From Bordetella genomosp. 13 (lineage in GTDB: Bacteria; Pseudomonadota; Gammaproteobacteria; Burkholderiales; Burkholderiaceae_B): 64,000 nt of DNA. Shown one piece after another: positions 57,271-64,000 of the stretch. A program made the position numbers and the translations under genes. The number at the start of each line of letters is the position of its first letter. The stretch's first letter is position 1. The stretch spans positions 248,001 through 312,000 of the forward strand of contig NZ_VEHL01000006.1 of assembly GCF_007679965.1 (NCBI RefSeq), read 5' to 3'. The notes under the pieces were generated by a model, which made no database searches, was not told where the DNA came from, and saw only the letters and a list, made by a program, of their open reading frames with translations.

Positions 57271-57489
57271 ATGTCCAAGGACGACGTTATTCAGATGCAA
57301 GGCGAGGTTCTCGAGAACCTCCCCAACGCGACTTTTCGCGTCAAGCTTGAAAACGGCCATGTAGTGTTGGGCCACATTTCCGGCAAGATGCGCATGCATT
57401 ACATCCGGATTCTGCCGGGCGACAAGGTCACAGTGGAGCTCACGCCCTATGACCTGACTCGAGCCAGGATCGTATTCCGCTCGAAGTAA
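57271..57489 (+). CDS. infA: Translation initiation factor IF-1
   Basis: 72 residues, an S1-like OB fold starting [20 protein letters not shown]. It binds the 30S A site during initiation. Located between secY and rpmJ, as in many beta- and Gram-positive spc operons. Confidence 0.98.
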   Translation: MSKDDVIQMQGEVLENLPNATFRVKLENGHVVLGHISGKMRMHYIRILPGDKVTVELTPYDLTRARIVFRSK

Positions 57490-57524
57490 GAGCCCCCCGG
57501 TTTTCGGAAAATTAGGAGTCATCC

Positions 57525-57638
57525 ATGAAAGTAATGGCCTCGGTCAAGCGGATCTGCCGCAACTGCAAAGTCATCAAACGTCACGGCGTCGTGCGCGTCA
57601 TCTGCACTGACCCGCGTCATAAGCAGCGTCAAGGCTGA
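57525..57638 (+). CDS. rpmJ: 50S ribosomal protein L36
   Basis: 37 residues: [20 protein letters not shown] then [17 protein letters not shown]. The zinc ligands Cys11, Cys14, Cys27 and His32 are intact, so this is the zinc-binding (C+) form. A good AGGAG ribosome site lies 7-8 bases upstream. It is 55 bp before rpsM. Confidence 0.98.
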
Positions 57639-57693
57639 GCCGGTCGCTACCGGACAGTACCCACGCTAAGAACGGATATATCAAGGAACAGTC

Positions 57694-58059
57694 ATGGCCC
57701 GTATTGCTGGCATTAACATTCCGCCGCAACAGCACGCCGAGATCGGCCTGACCGCCATTTTTGGCATCGGCCGCACCCGCGCTCGCAAGATTTGCGAAGC
57801 CGCTGGCGTCCCCGTCGACAAAAAGGTCAAGGATCTGAACGACGCCGAGCTGGAGCGCATCCGCGAACACGTTGGCGTGTTCACGGTGGAAGGCGACCTG
57901 CGTCGTGAAGTGCAGCTGTCGATCAAGCGTCTGATCGACCTGGGAACCTATCGCGGCATGCGCCACAAGCGCGGCCTGCCCGTGCGCGGCCAGCGCACTC
58001 GCACCAACGCACGCACCCGCAAGGGCCCGCGTCGCGCTGCGGCTTCCCTGAAGAAATAA
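57694..58059 (+). CDS. rpsM: 30S ribosomal protein S13
   Basis: 121 residues, [14 protein letters not shown] start and a basic C-terminal tail that contacts P-site tRNA. First gene of the alpha-operon segment. Confidence 0.99.
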   Translation: MARIAGINIPPQQHAEIGLTAIFGIGRTRARKICEAAGVPVDKKVKDLNDAELERIREHVGVFTVEGDLRREVQLSIKRLIDLGTYRGMRHKRGLPVRGQRTRTNARTRKGPRRAAASLKK

Positions 58060-58074
58060 TCGAGGAACTGGATA

Positions 58075-58476
58075 ATGGCGAAAGCTTCCACCAGCGGCGC
58101 TTCGCGCGTGCGCAAAAAGGTCAAGAAGAACGTCTCGGACGGCATCGCGCACGTCCACGCGTCCTTCAACAACACCATCATCACCATCACCGATCGCCAG
58201 GGCAACGCCCTGTCGTGGGCGACGTCGGGCGGCGCTGGCTTCAAGGGCTCGCGCAAGTCGACTCCGTTCGCCGCGCAGGTTGCCGCCGAAACGGCCGGTC
58301 GTGTTGCGATGGAATACGGCATCAAGACTCTCGAAGTGCGTATCAAGGGTCCTGGCCCCGGCCGTGAATCGTCGGTGCGCGCGCTCAATGCGCTGGGCAT
58401 CAAGATCTCCAGCATCGCTGACATCACGCCCGTTCCGCACAACGGCTGCCGTCCGCCGAAGCGTCGTCGTATCTAA
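58075..58476 (+). CDS. rpsK: 30S ribosomal protein S11
   Basis: 133 residues with [19 protein letters not shown]. Platform protein contacting the mRNA exit path. Confidence 0.99.
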
Positions 58477-58487
58477 AGGGAATCCAC

Positions 58488-59111
58488 ATGGCACGTTATA
58501 TTGGACCCAAGTGCAAGCTCTCGCGCCGCGAGGGTACTGACCTGTTCCTCAAGAGCGCCCGCCGCTCGCTGGATTCCAAGTGCAAGCTGGATTCCAAGCC
58601 CGGCCAGCACGGTCGCACCTCCGGCGCCCGTACGTCGGATTACGGCCTGCAGCTGCGCGAGAAGCAGAAGCTCAAGCGCATGTACGGCGTTCTGGAAAAG
58701 CAGTTCCGCAAGTACTTCGCCGAAGCCGATCGTGTCCGTGGCAACACGGGCGAGAAGCTGATCCAGCTGCTGGAATCGCGTCTGGACAACGTCGTCTACC
58801 GCATGGGCTTCGGCTCGACGCGCGCCGAAGCGCGTCAGCTGGTCAGCCACCGCGCCATCGAACTGAACGGCCACACCGCCGACATCGCTTCGATGCTGGT
58901 CAAGGCCGGTGACGTCATCAGCGTCCGCGAAAAGTCGAAGACGCAAGGCCGCATCAAGGAATCGCTCGAGCTGGCCACCAGCATCGGCATTCCGCAATGG
59001 GTCGAAGTCGACACCGCCAAGATGTCCGGCGTGTTCAAGTCGGCTCCCGACCGCGCCGACGTTGCTCGCGACGTCAACGAATCGATGGTCGTCGAACTGT
59101 ACTCGCGTTAA
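58488..59111 (+). CDS. rpsD: 30S ribosomal protein S4
   Basis: 207 residues, with the S4 domain [20 protein letters not shown]. Primary 16S binder and, in E. coli, translational repressor of the alpha operon. A 199-bp gap with a hairpin separates it from rpoA. Confidence 0.99.
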   Translation: MARYIGPKCKLSRREGTDLFLKSARRSLDSKCKLDSKPGQHGRTSGARTSDYGLQLREKQKLKRMYGVLEKQFRKYFAEADRVRGNTGEKLIQLLESRLDNVVYRMGFGSTRAEARQLVSHRAIELNGHTADIASMLVKAGDVISVREKSKTQGRIKESLELATSIGIPQWVEVDTAKMSGVFKSAPDRADVARDVNESMVVELYSR

Positions 59112-59172
59112 TTCCGAGGCGGCTGGCGGGCGCTGTGCGCTCGCGGCCGGCACGAAACGCATTGCCGCCATG

Positions 59173-59202
59173 GCCCGCTACCTCCTTTTTGGTGTAGCGG
59201 GC
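59173..59202 (+). promoter_or_regulatory. Inverted repeat between rpsD and rpoA
   Basis: GCCCGCTAC (59173-59181) pairs with GTAGCGGGC (59194-59202); the T-rich segment is in the loop, not after the stem. It may be an mRNA stability or processing element rather than a terminator. Confidence 0.45.
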
Positions 59203-59310
59203 CTTGCGGTTGTGTAGGCAAGGCGGGTGCAAATCCGCAGATCGTTTTTCTCTACTTCCATCAGCCTTATCGGTGTAACGAGCCGAGGGTATTGAAAAGG
59301 AACTCAGTAC

Positions 59311-60297
59311 ATGTCCACTCAAGGTTTTCTGAAGCCGCGCTCCATCGAAGTCGAACCCGTCGGCACGCATCACGCCAAGATCGTGATGGAGCCGTTCGAG
59401 CGCGGTTATGGCCACACGCTGGGCAACGCCCTGCGCCGCATCCTGCTGTCGTCGATGACCGGCTACGCGCCCACCGAAGTGCAGATGACGGGTGTCGTGC
59501 ATGAATACTCGACCATCCCCGGCGTGCGCGAAGACGTGGTCGACATCCTGCTGAACCTGAAGGGCGTGGTGTTCAAGCTGCACAACCGCGACGAAGTCAC
59601 CCTGGTGCTGCGCAAGAACGGCGCGGGCGTCGTGGTGGCCGGCGACATCGAGCTGCCGCACGACGTCGAGATCATCAACCCCGACCACGCCATCTGCAAT
59701 CTGACCGACGCCGGCAAGCTCGAGATGCAGATCAAGGTCGAGAAGGGCCGCGGCTACGTGCCGGGCAACGTGCGCGCGCTGTCGGAAGACCGCACCCACA
59801 CCATCGGCCGCATCGTGCTGGACGCCTCGTTCAGCCCGGTCCGTCGCGTCAGCTACGCGGTGGAAAGCGCCCGTGTGGAACAGCGTACCGACCTGGACAA
59901 GCTGGTGCTGGACATCGAAACCAACGGCGTGATCTCGCCCGAGGAAGCCGTCCGCCAGTCGGCCCGCATCCTGATGGACCAGATCTCCGTGTTCGCGGCC
60001 CTGGAAGGCGCGGGCGATTCGTACGAAGTCCCGGTCCGCGGCACGCCGCAGATCGACCCGGTGCTGCTGCGCCCGGTCGACGACCTGGAGCTGACCGTGC
60101 GTTCGGCCAACTGCCTGAAGGCCGAGAACATCTACTACATCGGCGACCTGATCCAGCGTACCGAGAACGAACTGCTCAAGACCCCGAACCTGGGTCGCAA
60201 GTCGCTCAACGAGATCAAGGAAGTGCTGGCCGCACGCGGCCTGACGCTGGGCATGAAGCTCGAAAACTGGCCCCCGCTGGGTCTCGAGCGTCCCTAA
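59311..60297 (+). CDS. rpoA: DNA-directed RNA polymerase subunit alpha
   Basis: 328 residues. The N-terminal dimerisation domain (1-235) contains [20 protein letters not shown]. The C-terminal domain (about 250-328) has [21 protein letters not shown] and [14 protein letters not shown] for UP-element and activator contact. It scaffolds assembly of beta and beta'. Confidence 0.99.
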   Translation: MSTQGFLKPRSIEVEPVGTHHAKIVMEPFERGYGHTLGNALRRILLSSMTGYAPTEVQMTGVVHEYSTIPGVREDVVDILLNLKGVVFKLHNRDEVTLVLRKNGAGVVVAGDIELPHDVEIINPDHAICNLTDAGKLEMQIKVEKGRGYVPGNVRALSEDRTHTIGRIVLDASFSPVRRVSYAVESARVEQRTDLDKLVLDIETNGVISPEEAVRQSARILMDQISVFAALEGAGDSYEVPVRGTPQIDPVLLRPVDDLELTVRSANCLKAENIYYIGDLIQRTENELLKTPNLGRKSLNEIKEVLAARGLTLGMKLENWPPLGLERP

Positions 60298-60413
60298 GCA
60301 GAACGCCCCTGGCGGGGCATCCTGGCCTGCCGGGTTGGCGCACTGTGTTATCGTGCGCCGCGCCCGTCGGGCAACCTGAATTCTTGCAGTACCTTTTTTC
60401 CACCGGACCGCGA

Positions 60414-60438
60414 TCCGGGTTTCACGGCGAAACCCGGA
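60414..60438 (+). promoter_or_regulatory. Leader hairpin upstream of rplQ
   Basis: TCCGGGTTTC (60414-60423) pairs perfectly with GAAACCCGGA (60429-60438), loop ACGGC. It lies in the 205-bp rpoA-rplQ gap. A shorter hairpin (CGCCCC/GGGGCG) is near 60304-60318. Confidence 0.5.
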
Positions 60439-60502
60439 CGATAGAAGAACCGGATAACCACGATGACGGAAACGTCGTCACCTAGATTCAAAGGAAATCA
60501 TC

Positions 60503-60898
60503 ATGCGTCACGGTAATGGCCTTCGCAAACTCAATCGCACCAGCAGCCACCGTCTTGCCATGTTCCGCAACATGGCCGTTTCGCTGATCACTCACGAAGC
60601 GATCAAGACCACCCTGCCGAAGGCGAAAGAACTGCGCCGCGTCGTCGAACCCCTGATCACGCTGGGCAAAGAGCCCACCCTGGCCAACAAGCGCCTGGCG
60701 TTCGCCCGCCTGCGTGATCGCGACGCCGTGGTGAAGCTGTTTGCCGAAATCGGTCCGCGCTACGCGGCCCGTAACGGCGGCTACACCCGCATCCTGAAGA
60801 TGGGCTTCCGTCAGGGCGACAACGCTCCCATGGCTTTCATGGAGCTGGTCGACCGTCCGGAATTCGATGCTTCGGAAACCGAAGGCGACGCCGAGTAA
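60503..60898 (+). CDS. rplQ: 50S ribosomal protein L17
   Basis: 131 residues, [20 protein letters not shown]. Last gene of the ribosomal superoperon, followed by an intrinsic terminator. The C-terminus is acidic (SETEGDAE). Confidence 0.99.
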   Translation: MRHGNGLRKLNRTSSHRLAMFRNMAVSLITHEAIKTTLPKAKELRRVVEPLITLGKEPTLANKRLAFARLRDRDAVVKLFAEIGPRYAARNGGYTRILKMGFRQGDNAPMAFMELVDRPEFDASETEGDAE

Positions 60899-60936
60899 AT
60901 CGGCAACGCATCGGCAGCGTCGTATGCTGAAAGTGG

Positions 60937-60958
60937 AACGGGCCTTCGGGCCCGTTTT
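60937..60958 (+). terminator. Intrinsic terminator after rplQ
   Basis: AACGGGCC (60937-60944) and GGCCCGTT (60949-60956) with a UUCG tetraloop and following T residues. Ends the alpha operon. Confidence 0.92.
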
Positions 60959-61035
60959 GCTTTTGGGAACTCCGTGCAAGGCGACAGGACAGGGTGTGGC
61001 GATTGCGCAAGTCCGGCCGGAGCCGGCCGAAACGA

Positions 61036-62682
61036 TCAGGGCGCCGCGCGGTCCCGCGCGCGTTGTGCGTCCTGCAGTTGCCGCCAGGCGATCTTGCCAG
61101 TGGCGAGTTTGGGCAGTTCATCCACGAACTCCACCAGCCGCGGGTATTTGTACGCTGCCATCCTGGACTTGCACCAAGCGATGACGTCGTCGGCGGATAC
61201 CTGGCCCCTGGCTGCATCGTGCAGCACGATGACCGCCTTCACCGTCTCGCCCCGATAGGGGTCGCTGGCGGCGATCACGCATGCCTCGCGCACGTCGGGA
61301 TGTTCATGCAGCAGCGCCTCGACTTCGGTGGGCCAGACTTTGTATCCTGAGGCGTTGACCATGCGCTTGAGTCGGTCCACGATGAAGAAGTAGCCGTCCT
61401 CATCCACATAGCCCAGATCCCCGCTGCGAAAGAAACGCTTTCCGTCCAGTTCGATGAACGCCTGCCGAGTCGCTTCCTCGTTGCGCCAGTATCCTTCGAA
61501 CAGCTTGTCGCTGGATACGACGATCTCGCCGGTCTCGCCCTGGGGCAGCACCCGTAGGTCTTGCGGGTCCACGATGCGCGCATCCGTGTCGAACAGCGGC
61601 ACGCCCAGGCATTGGCGCTTGAAGTGCGCGGCGGGGTTTCCCATGAAGGGCATGCCCTCGGACAGGCCATAGCCTTCCAGAAAATCGACGCCGAGCAACG
61701 CCTTGACGCGTTCGCCCACCGCTTGCGGCATGCCGGCTCCACCGCCGCCCAAGCGCTTGATAGAACGCAGGTCATAGCTGGCCAAATGCGCGCTGGCCAG
61801 GAAGTCGATGAGCATGGTCGGCATGGTGTTCCAGTGCGTCACTTTGTGCCGGGCGATCAATTCGGCTGCGGCTTCGCGGTTCCACCGCTGCAGGAGCACG
61901 AGCGTGCCGCCAACGTAGACCGGGACGTTCATCATGTTCTGCATCCCGGTGATGTGGAAGAAGGGCAGCGCCGCCAGCACGACTGTCTCGGACTGCATGT
62001 TCATCCAGTACGCGACCGCATTAGCGCTGGCCATCAGCGAACGATGCGTGTGCATGCAGCCTTTGGGTGTGCCGGTGGTTCCCGAGCTGTAGAGGATCAC
62101 GGCCAGCTGTTCCGGCTCGTGCAGAGGCGAATGCGCCGGCGTGCGGCCCGCCGCCAGGGCCGCATCGAATCCGTGCACGGCCGGCGCCGTGCCCGCAGGC
62201 CGTACGGAAGAGATCGGCTTGGCAAGGCCTGCTGCGACGACGATGGCAGCCACTTCCCCAGCGCCTTCCATGGCCAGCAGTTCCTCCAGGTTCTCGCTGC
62301 CGCAGATGGCCACGCGCGCCTGGCTGTCGGAACGGTAGTGTCCGAGCTCTGCGCGCTTGTTCATCGGATTGACCGGTACCACCACGACGCCCAGGCGCAG
62401 TGCGGCATAGTATGCGACGACGAACTCTCGGCAATTCTGCATGTACATCATGATGCGGTCGCCGCCGCGCATGCCCAGGTCCTCTTCCAGGAAGCCGGCC
62501 ATCCGGTCAGCTTGGTCCAGCAGCTCGCGGTAGGTCAGCGAGCCCTGCGCGTCGACCAGGGCGGTCTTTGCGGGAAAGCGCTCCGCCGAGACCAGCAGGT
62601 TGAAGAACAGGTTCGTGGCCGGCGTCGTCAGTCGCCGCGGAAGGTGCGTCGGCCATGTGCGGATATCTTGGGGGCTCACCAT
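61036..62682 (-). CDS. AMP-dependent acyl-CoA synthetase/ligase
   Basis: 548 residues from MVSPQDIRTWP at 62680-62682. The ATP-binding P-loop ILYSSGTTGTPKG spans 196-208; the GYGLSEG and GDLGYVDEDGYFFI blocks and the C-terminal catalytic lysine region PKLATGKIAWR are present. It activates a carboxylic acid as an acyl-AMP, then a CoA thioester; the substrate cannot be read from sequence. It follows the Bug receptor gene after 22 bp and an acyl-CoA dehydrogenase gene upstream, so a carboxylic-acid uptake and beta-oxidation-like pathway is likely. Confidence 0.95.
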   Translation of the reverse strand: MVSPQDIRTWPTHLPRRLTTPATNLFFNLLVSAERFPAKTALVDAQGSLTYRELLDQADRMAGFLEEDLGMRGGDRIMMYMQNCREFVVAYYAALRLGVVVVPVNPMNKRAELGHYRSDSQARVAICGSENLEELLAMEGAGEVAAIVVAAGLAKPISSVRPAGTAPAVHGFDAALAAGRTPAHSPLHEPEQLAVILYSSGTTGTPKGCMHTHRSLMASANAVAYWMNMQSETVVLAALPFFHITGMQNMMNVPVYVGGTLVLLQRWNREAAAELIARHKVTHWNTMPTMLIDFLASAHLASYDLRSIKRLGGGGAGMPQAVGERVKALLGVDFLEGYGLSEGMPFMGNPAAHFKRQCLGVPLFDTDARIVDPQDLRVLPQGETGEIVVSSDKLFEGYWRNEEATRQAFIELDGKRFFRSGDLGYVDEDGYFFIVDRLKRMVNASGYKVWPTEVEALLHEHPDVREACVIAASDPYRGETVKAVIVLHDAARGQVSADDVIAWCKSRMAAYKYPRLVEFVDELPKLATGKIAWRQLQDAQRARDRAAP

Positions 62683-62704
62683 GGATTCCAGTCTCCGAAT
62701 GCGG

Positions 62705-63688
62705 TCAATCGAGAGTGATGTTGAGTTCGGAGATGGCCTTGGCCCAGGTCTTGCGATCCTCGGCCACGCGCTTGCCGAAAGTGTCCTGGTCGGCGCCTGT
62801 CGGCTCCTGGCCGGTTGCAAGGATGCGCTGGGCGATCTCGGGACGCCGTGCCGCCTTGACGATGGCCTGGGACAACTGCGCGATGACCGTCGTGGGCGTC
62901 CCGGCGGGAGCGAAGACCCCACACCATCCGCTTGCGTTCATTTCGGGAAAGCCTGCCTCGATGAAGGTGGGAACGTCGGGAAGCAGGATCGAGCGCGTCG
63001 GATTCGCCACTGCGAGAATGCGGATCTTCTGGGCGTCGGCGTACTGCTTGTACGTGCCGACGGCGCCCCAGCCGCTGGTGATGCGGTTCGCCAGCACGTC
63101 TTGCAGGGCGGGCATTTCCCCGCCATACGGTACGTGGATCAGCTTGATGCCGGCGCGCTGGGAGAACTGCTCCGCCCAGATGTGCGCCGAGGTCCCCTTT
63201 CCGTACGAGCCGTAGCTGAGCCGCTCGGACTGCGCCTTGGCCAGCGAGATGAATGACTTGAGATCCTTCGCCGGCACGCTGGTGCCCACGCCGAACGCGA
63301 CTGGCGTGTTGGACACTTCCGCCACCGGCGCCAGATCGCTGAGCCGGTAAGGCGAATTCTTGCGCAGCAGGTCCGCCTGCAGGACGCCGGTGTGTGTAAC
63401 CAGCAGCATGTAGCCGTCGGGCGGCGACTGCGCTACCGATGCTGCTGCGATCATGCCACCCGCGCCAGTCTTGTTTTCCACGATGACCGGCTGATGCAGG
63501 CTCTTGGTGAGTTCTTCCCCAAGGATGCGGGCGATCGTATCGATGCTGCCTCCGGCATTGGTGGGCACGACCAGCCGGATCGGCTTGCTGGGAAATGCGG
63601 GCTGCGCGGTGGCCAATGTACTTGCCGATGCCAGAGCACTGGCCAGGACGGCCTGCGCGCAGGTCGAGTAGAAATCGCGACGCTTCAT
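62705..63688 (-). CDS. Bug-family solute receptor with Tat-like signal
   Basis: 327 residues. The start MKRRDFYSTCAQAVL at 63686-63688 has AAAGGAG upstream; an ATG six codons earlier is less likely. The twin-arginine pattern RRDFYS followed by an Ala-rich hydrophobic segment and ATAQP suggests Tat export, unlike the Sec-type Bug at 48212-49228. The mature domain has FPSKPIRLVVPTNAGGSIDTI, VENKTGAGGMIAA and IHVPYGGEMPALQDVLANRI. It probably binds the acid handled by the neighbouring ligase and dehydrogenase. Confidence 0.95.
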   Translation of the reverse strand: MKRRDFYSTCAQAVLASALASASTLATAQPAFPSKPIRLVVPTNAGGSIDTIARILGEELTKSLHQPVIVENKTGAGGMIAAASVAQSPPDGYMLLVTHTGVLQADLLRKNSPYRLSDLAPVAEVSNTPVAFGVGTSVPAKDLKSFISLAKAQSERLSYGSYGKGTSAHIWAEQFSQRAGIKLIHVPYGGEMPALQDVLANRITSGWGAVGTYKQYADAQKIRILAVANPTRSILLPDVPTFIEAGFPEMNASGWCGVFAPAGTPTTVIAQLSQAIVKAARRPEIAQRILATGQEPTGADQDTFGKRVAEDRKTWAKAISELNITLD

Positions 63689-63761
63689 GATGACTCCTTT
63701 GTTCAACAGACAAGGAAACCGGTCGGATACCGCGCGCCCGGGAAATGGCTGCGTTCCCGCT

Positions 63762-64000
63762 TCAAGCCATCGCGATGGCGTCGAGGAATGCGGGCTGGCC
63801 GGCGAACCGGGCCAGGTGATGGTCGGTATCTCCCAGCATCAGTTCGATCACGGTCAGGCGCTTGACGTAGTGGGATACCGGCAATTCGTCCGACAGTCCC
63901 ATGCCGCCATGCAGCTGCACGGCCTGCTGGCTGATGAACTTCATGGCCTGTCCGACCCGCGCCTTGGCCGCCGAGGCGACGCGCCGGCGTGCCTGCGGTT
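63762..64000 (-). CDS. Acyl-CoA dehydrogenase, C-terminal part (cut by window end)
   Basis: The last 79 codons are present and the frame runs off the window. The segment ASAAKARVGQAMKFISQQ followed by VQLHGGMGLSDELPVSHYVKR and a closing ELMLGDTDHHLARF is the C-terminal helical bundle of FAD-dependent acyl-CoA dehydrogenases, where the QLHGGMG loop contacts FAD. It is upstream of the Bug and ligase genes on the same strand, with 73 bp before the Bug start. Confidence 0.9.
   Translation of the reverse strand, partial: PQARRRVASAAKARVGQAMKFISQQAVQLHGGMGLSDELPVSHYVKRLTVIELMLGDTDHHLARFAGQPAFLDAIAMA

Overview
This 64 kb window looks like the replication-origin end of a high-GC betaproteobacterial chromosome of the family Alcaligenaceae, most likely Bordetella or a close relative such as Achromobacter. 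The reasons are the gene order mnmG-rsmG-parA-parB, the long translation/transcription superoperon, RpoB of 1370 and RpoC of 1413 residues, and several Bug-type (tripartite tricarboxylate) solute receptors, which are greatly expanded in this family. The genus is inferred from gene content and protein style, not from a database search.

Layout. 1-2050: end of an unknown gene, a class I aminotransferase (minus) and a cold-shock protein. 2050-5977: 3.9 kb without a convincing gene; it holds two perfect DnaA boxes plus near matches, a 40-bp stretch with only 7 G/C, three consensus parS sites, one GTTCCAC-type parS and one degenerate copy. I read it as oriC plus the centromere-like region. 5978-12152: mnmG, rsmG, parA, a GNAT acetyltransferase, parB and an asparaginase. 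12198-26190: a strong promoter drives tRNA-Tyr/Gly/Thr and tuf, then tRNA-Trp, secE, nusG, rplKAJL and rpoBC, with intrinsic terminators or attenuators between blocks. 26191-31833: a signalling cluster made of a membrane pseudokinase with a PEGA domain, a CHASE2-PAS histidine kinase with its OmpR-type partner, and a divergent regulator with a degenerate receiver. 32292-37070: str operon (rpsL, rpsG, fusA, second tuf) and rpsJ.

The S10-spc-alpha ribosomal cluster is interrupted twice. Between rpsJ and rplC lies a 4.4 kb minus-strand module: vgrG, a single-pass membrane protein with six cysteines, two unrecognised proteins and a PAAR protein. This is an orphan type VI secretion spike/cargo island with no structural T6SS genes in the window. 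Between rpsQ and rplN lies a 4.9 kb insertion: an alpha/beta hydrolase, a RidA-family protein and a Bug receptor (minus), then a divergent LysR regulator and an Asp/Asn beta-hydroxylase-like protein. Ribosomal genes resume from rplN to rplQ, including secY, infA, rpmJ and rpoA. The window ends with a minus-strand catabolic cluster: an acyl-CoA dehydrogenase (cut by the window end), a Bug receptor with a Tat-like signal and an acyl-CoA synthetase.

How it fits together: ParA and ParB presumably act on the parS sites beside the origin; the tRNA, EF-Tu, EF-G, ribosomal-protein and RNA-polymerase genes form the growth-rate machinery placed next to the origin, where gene dosage is highest. The accessory blocks sit at operon boundaries of this conserved cluster. 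The strongest candidate for something undescribed is the vgrG-PAAR cargo module with its two unrecognised proteins, followed by the pseudokinase/CHASE2 signalling cluster.
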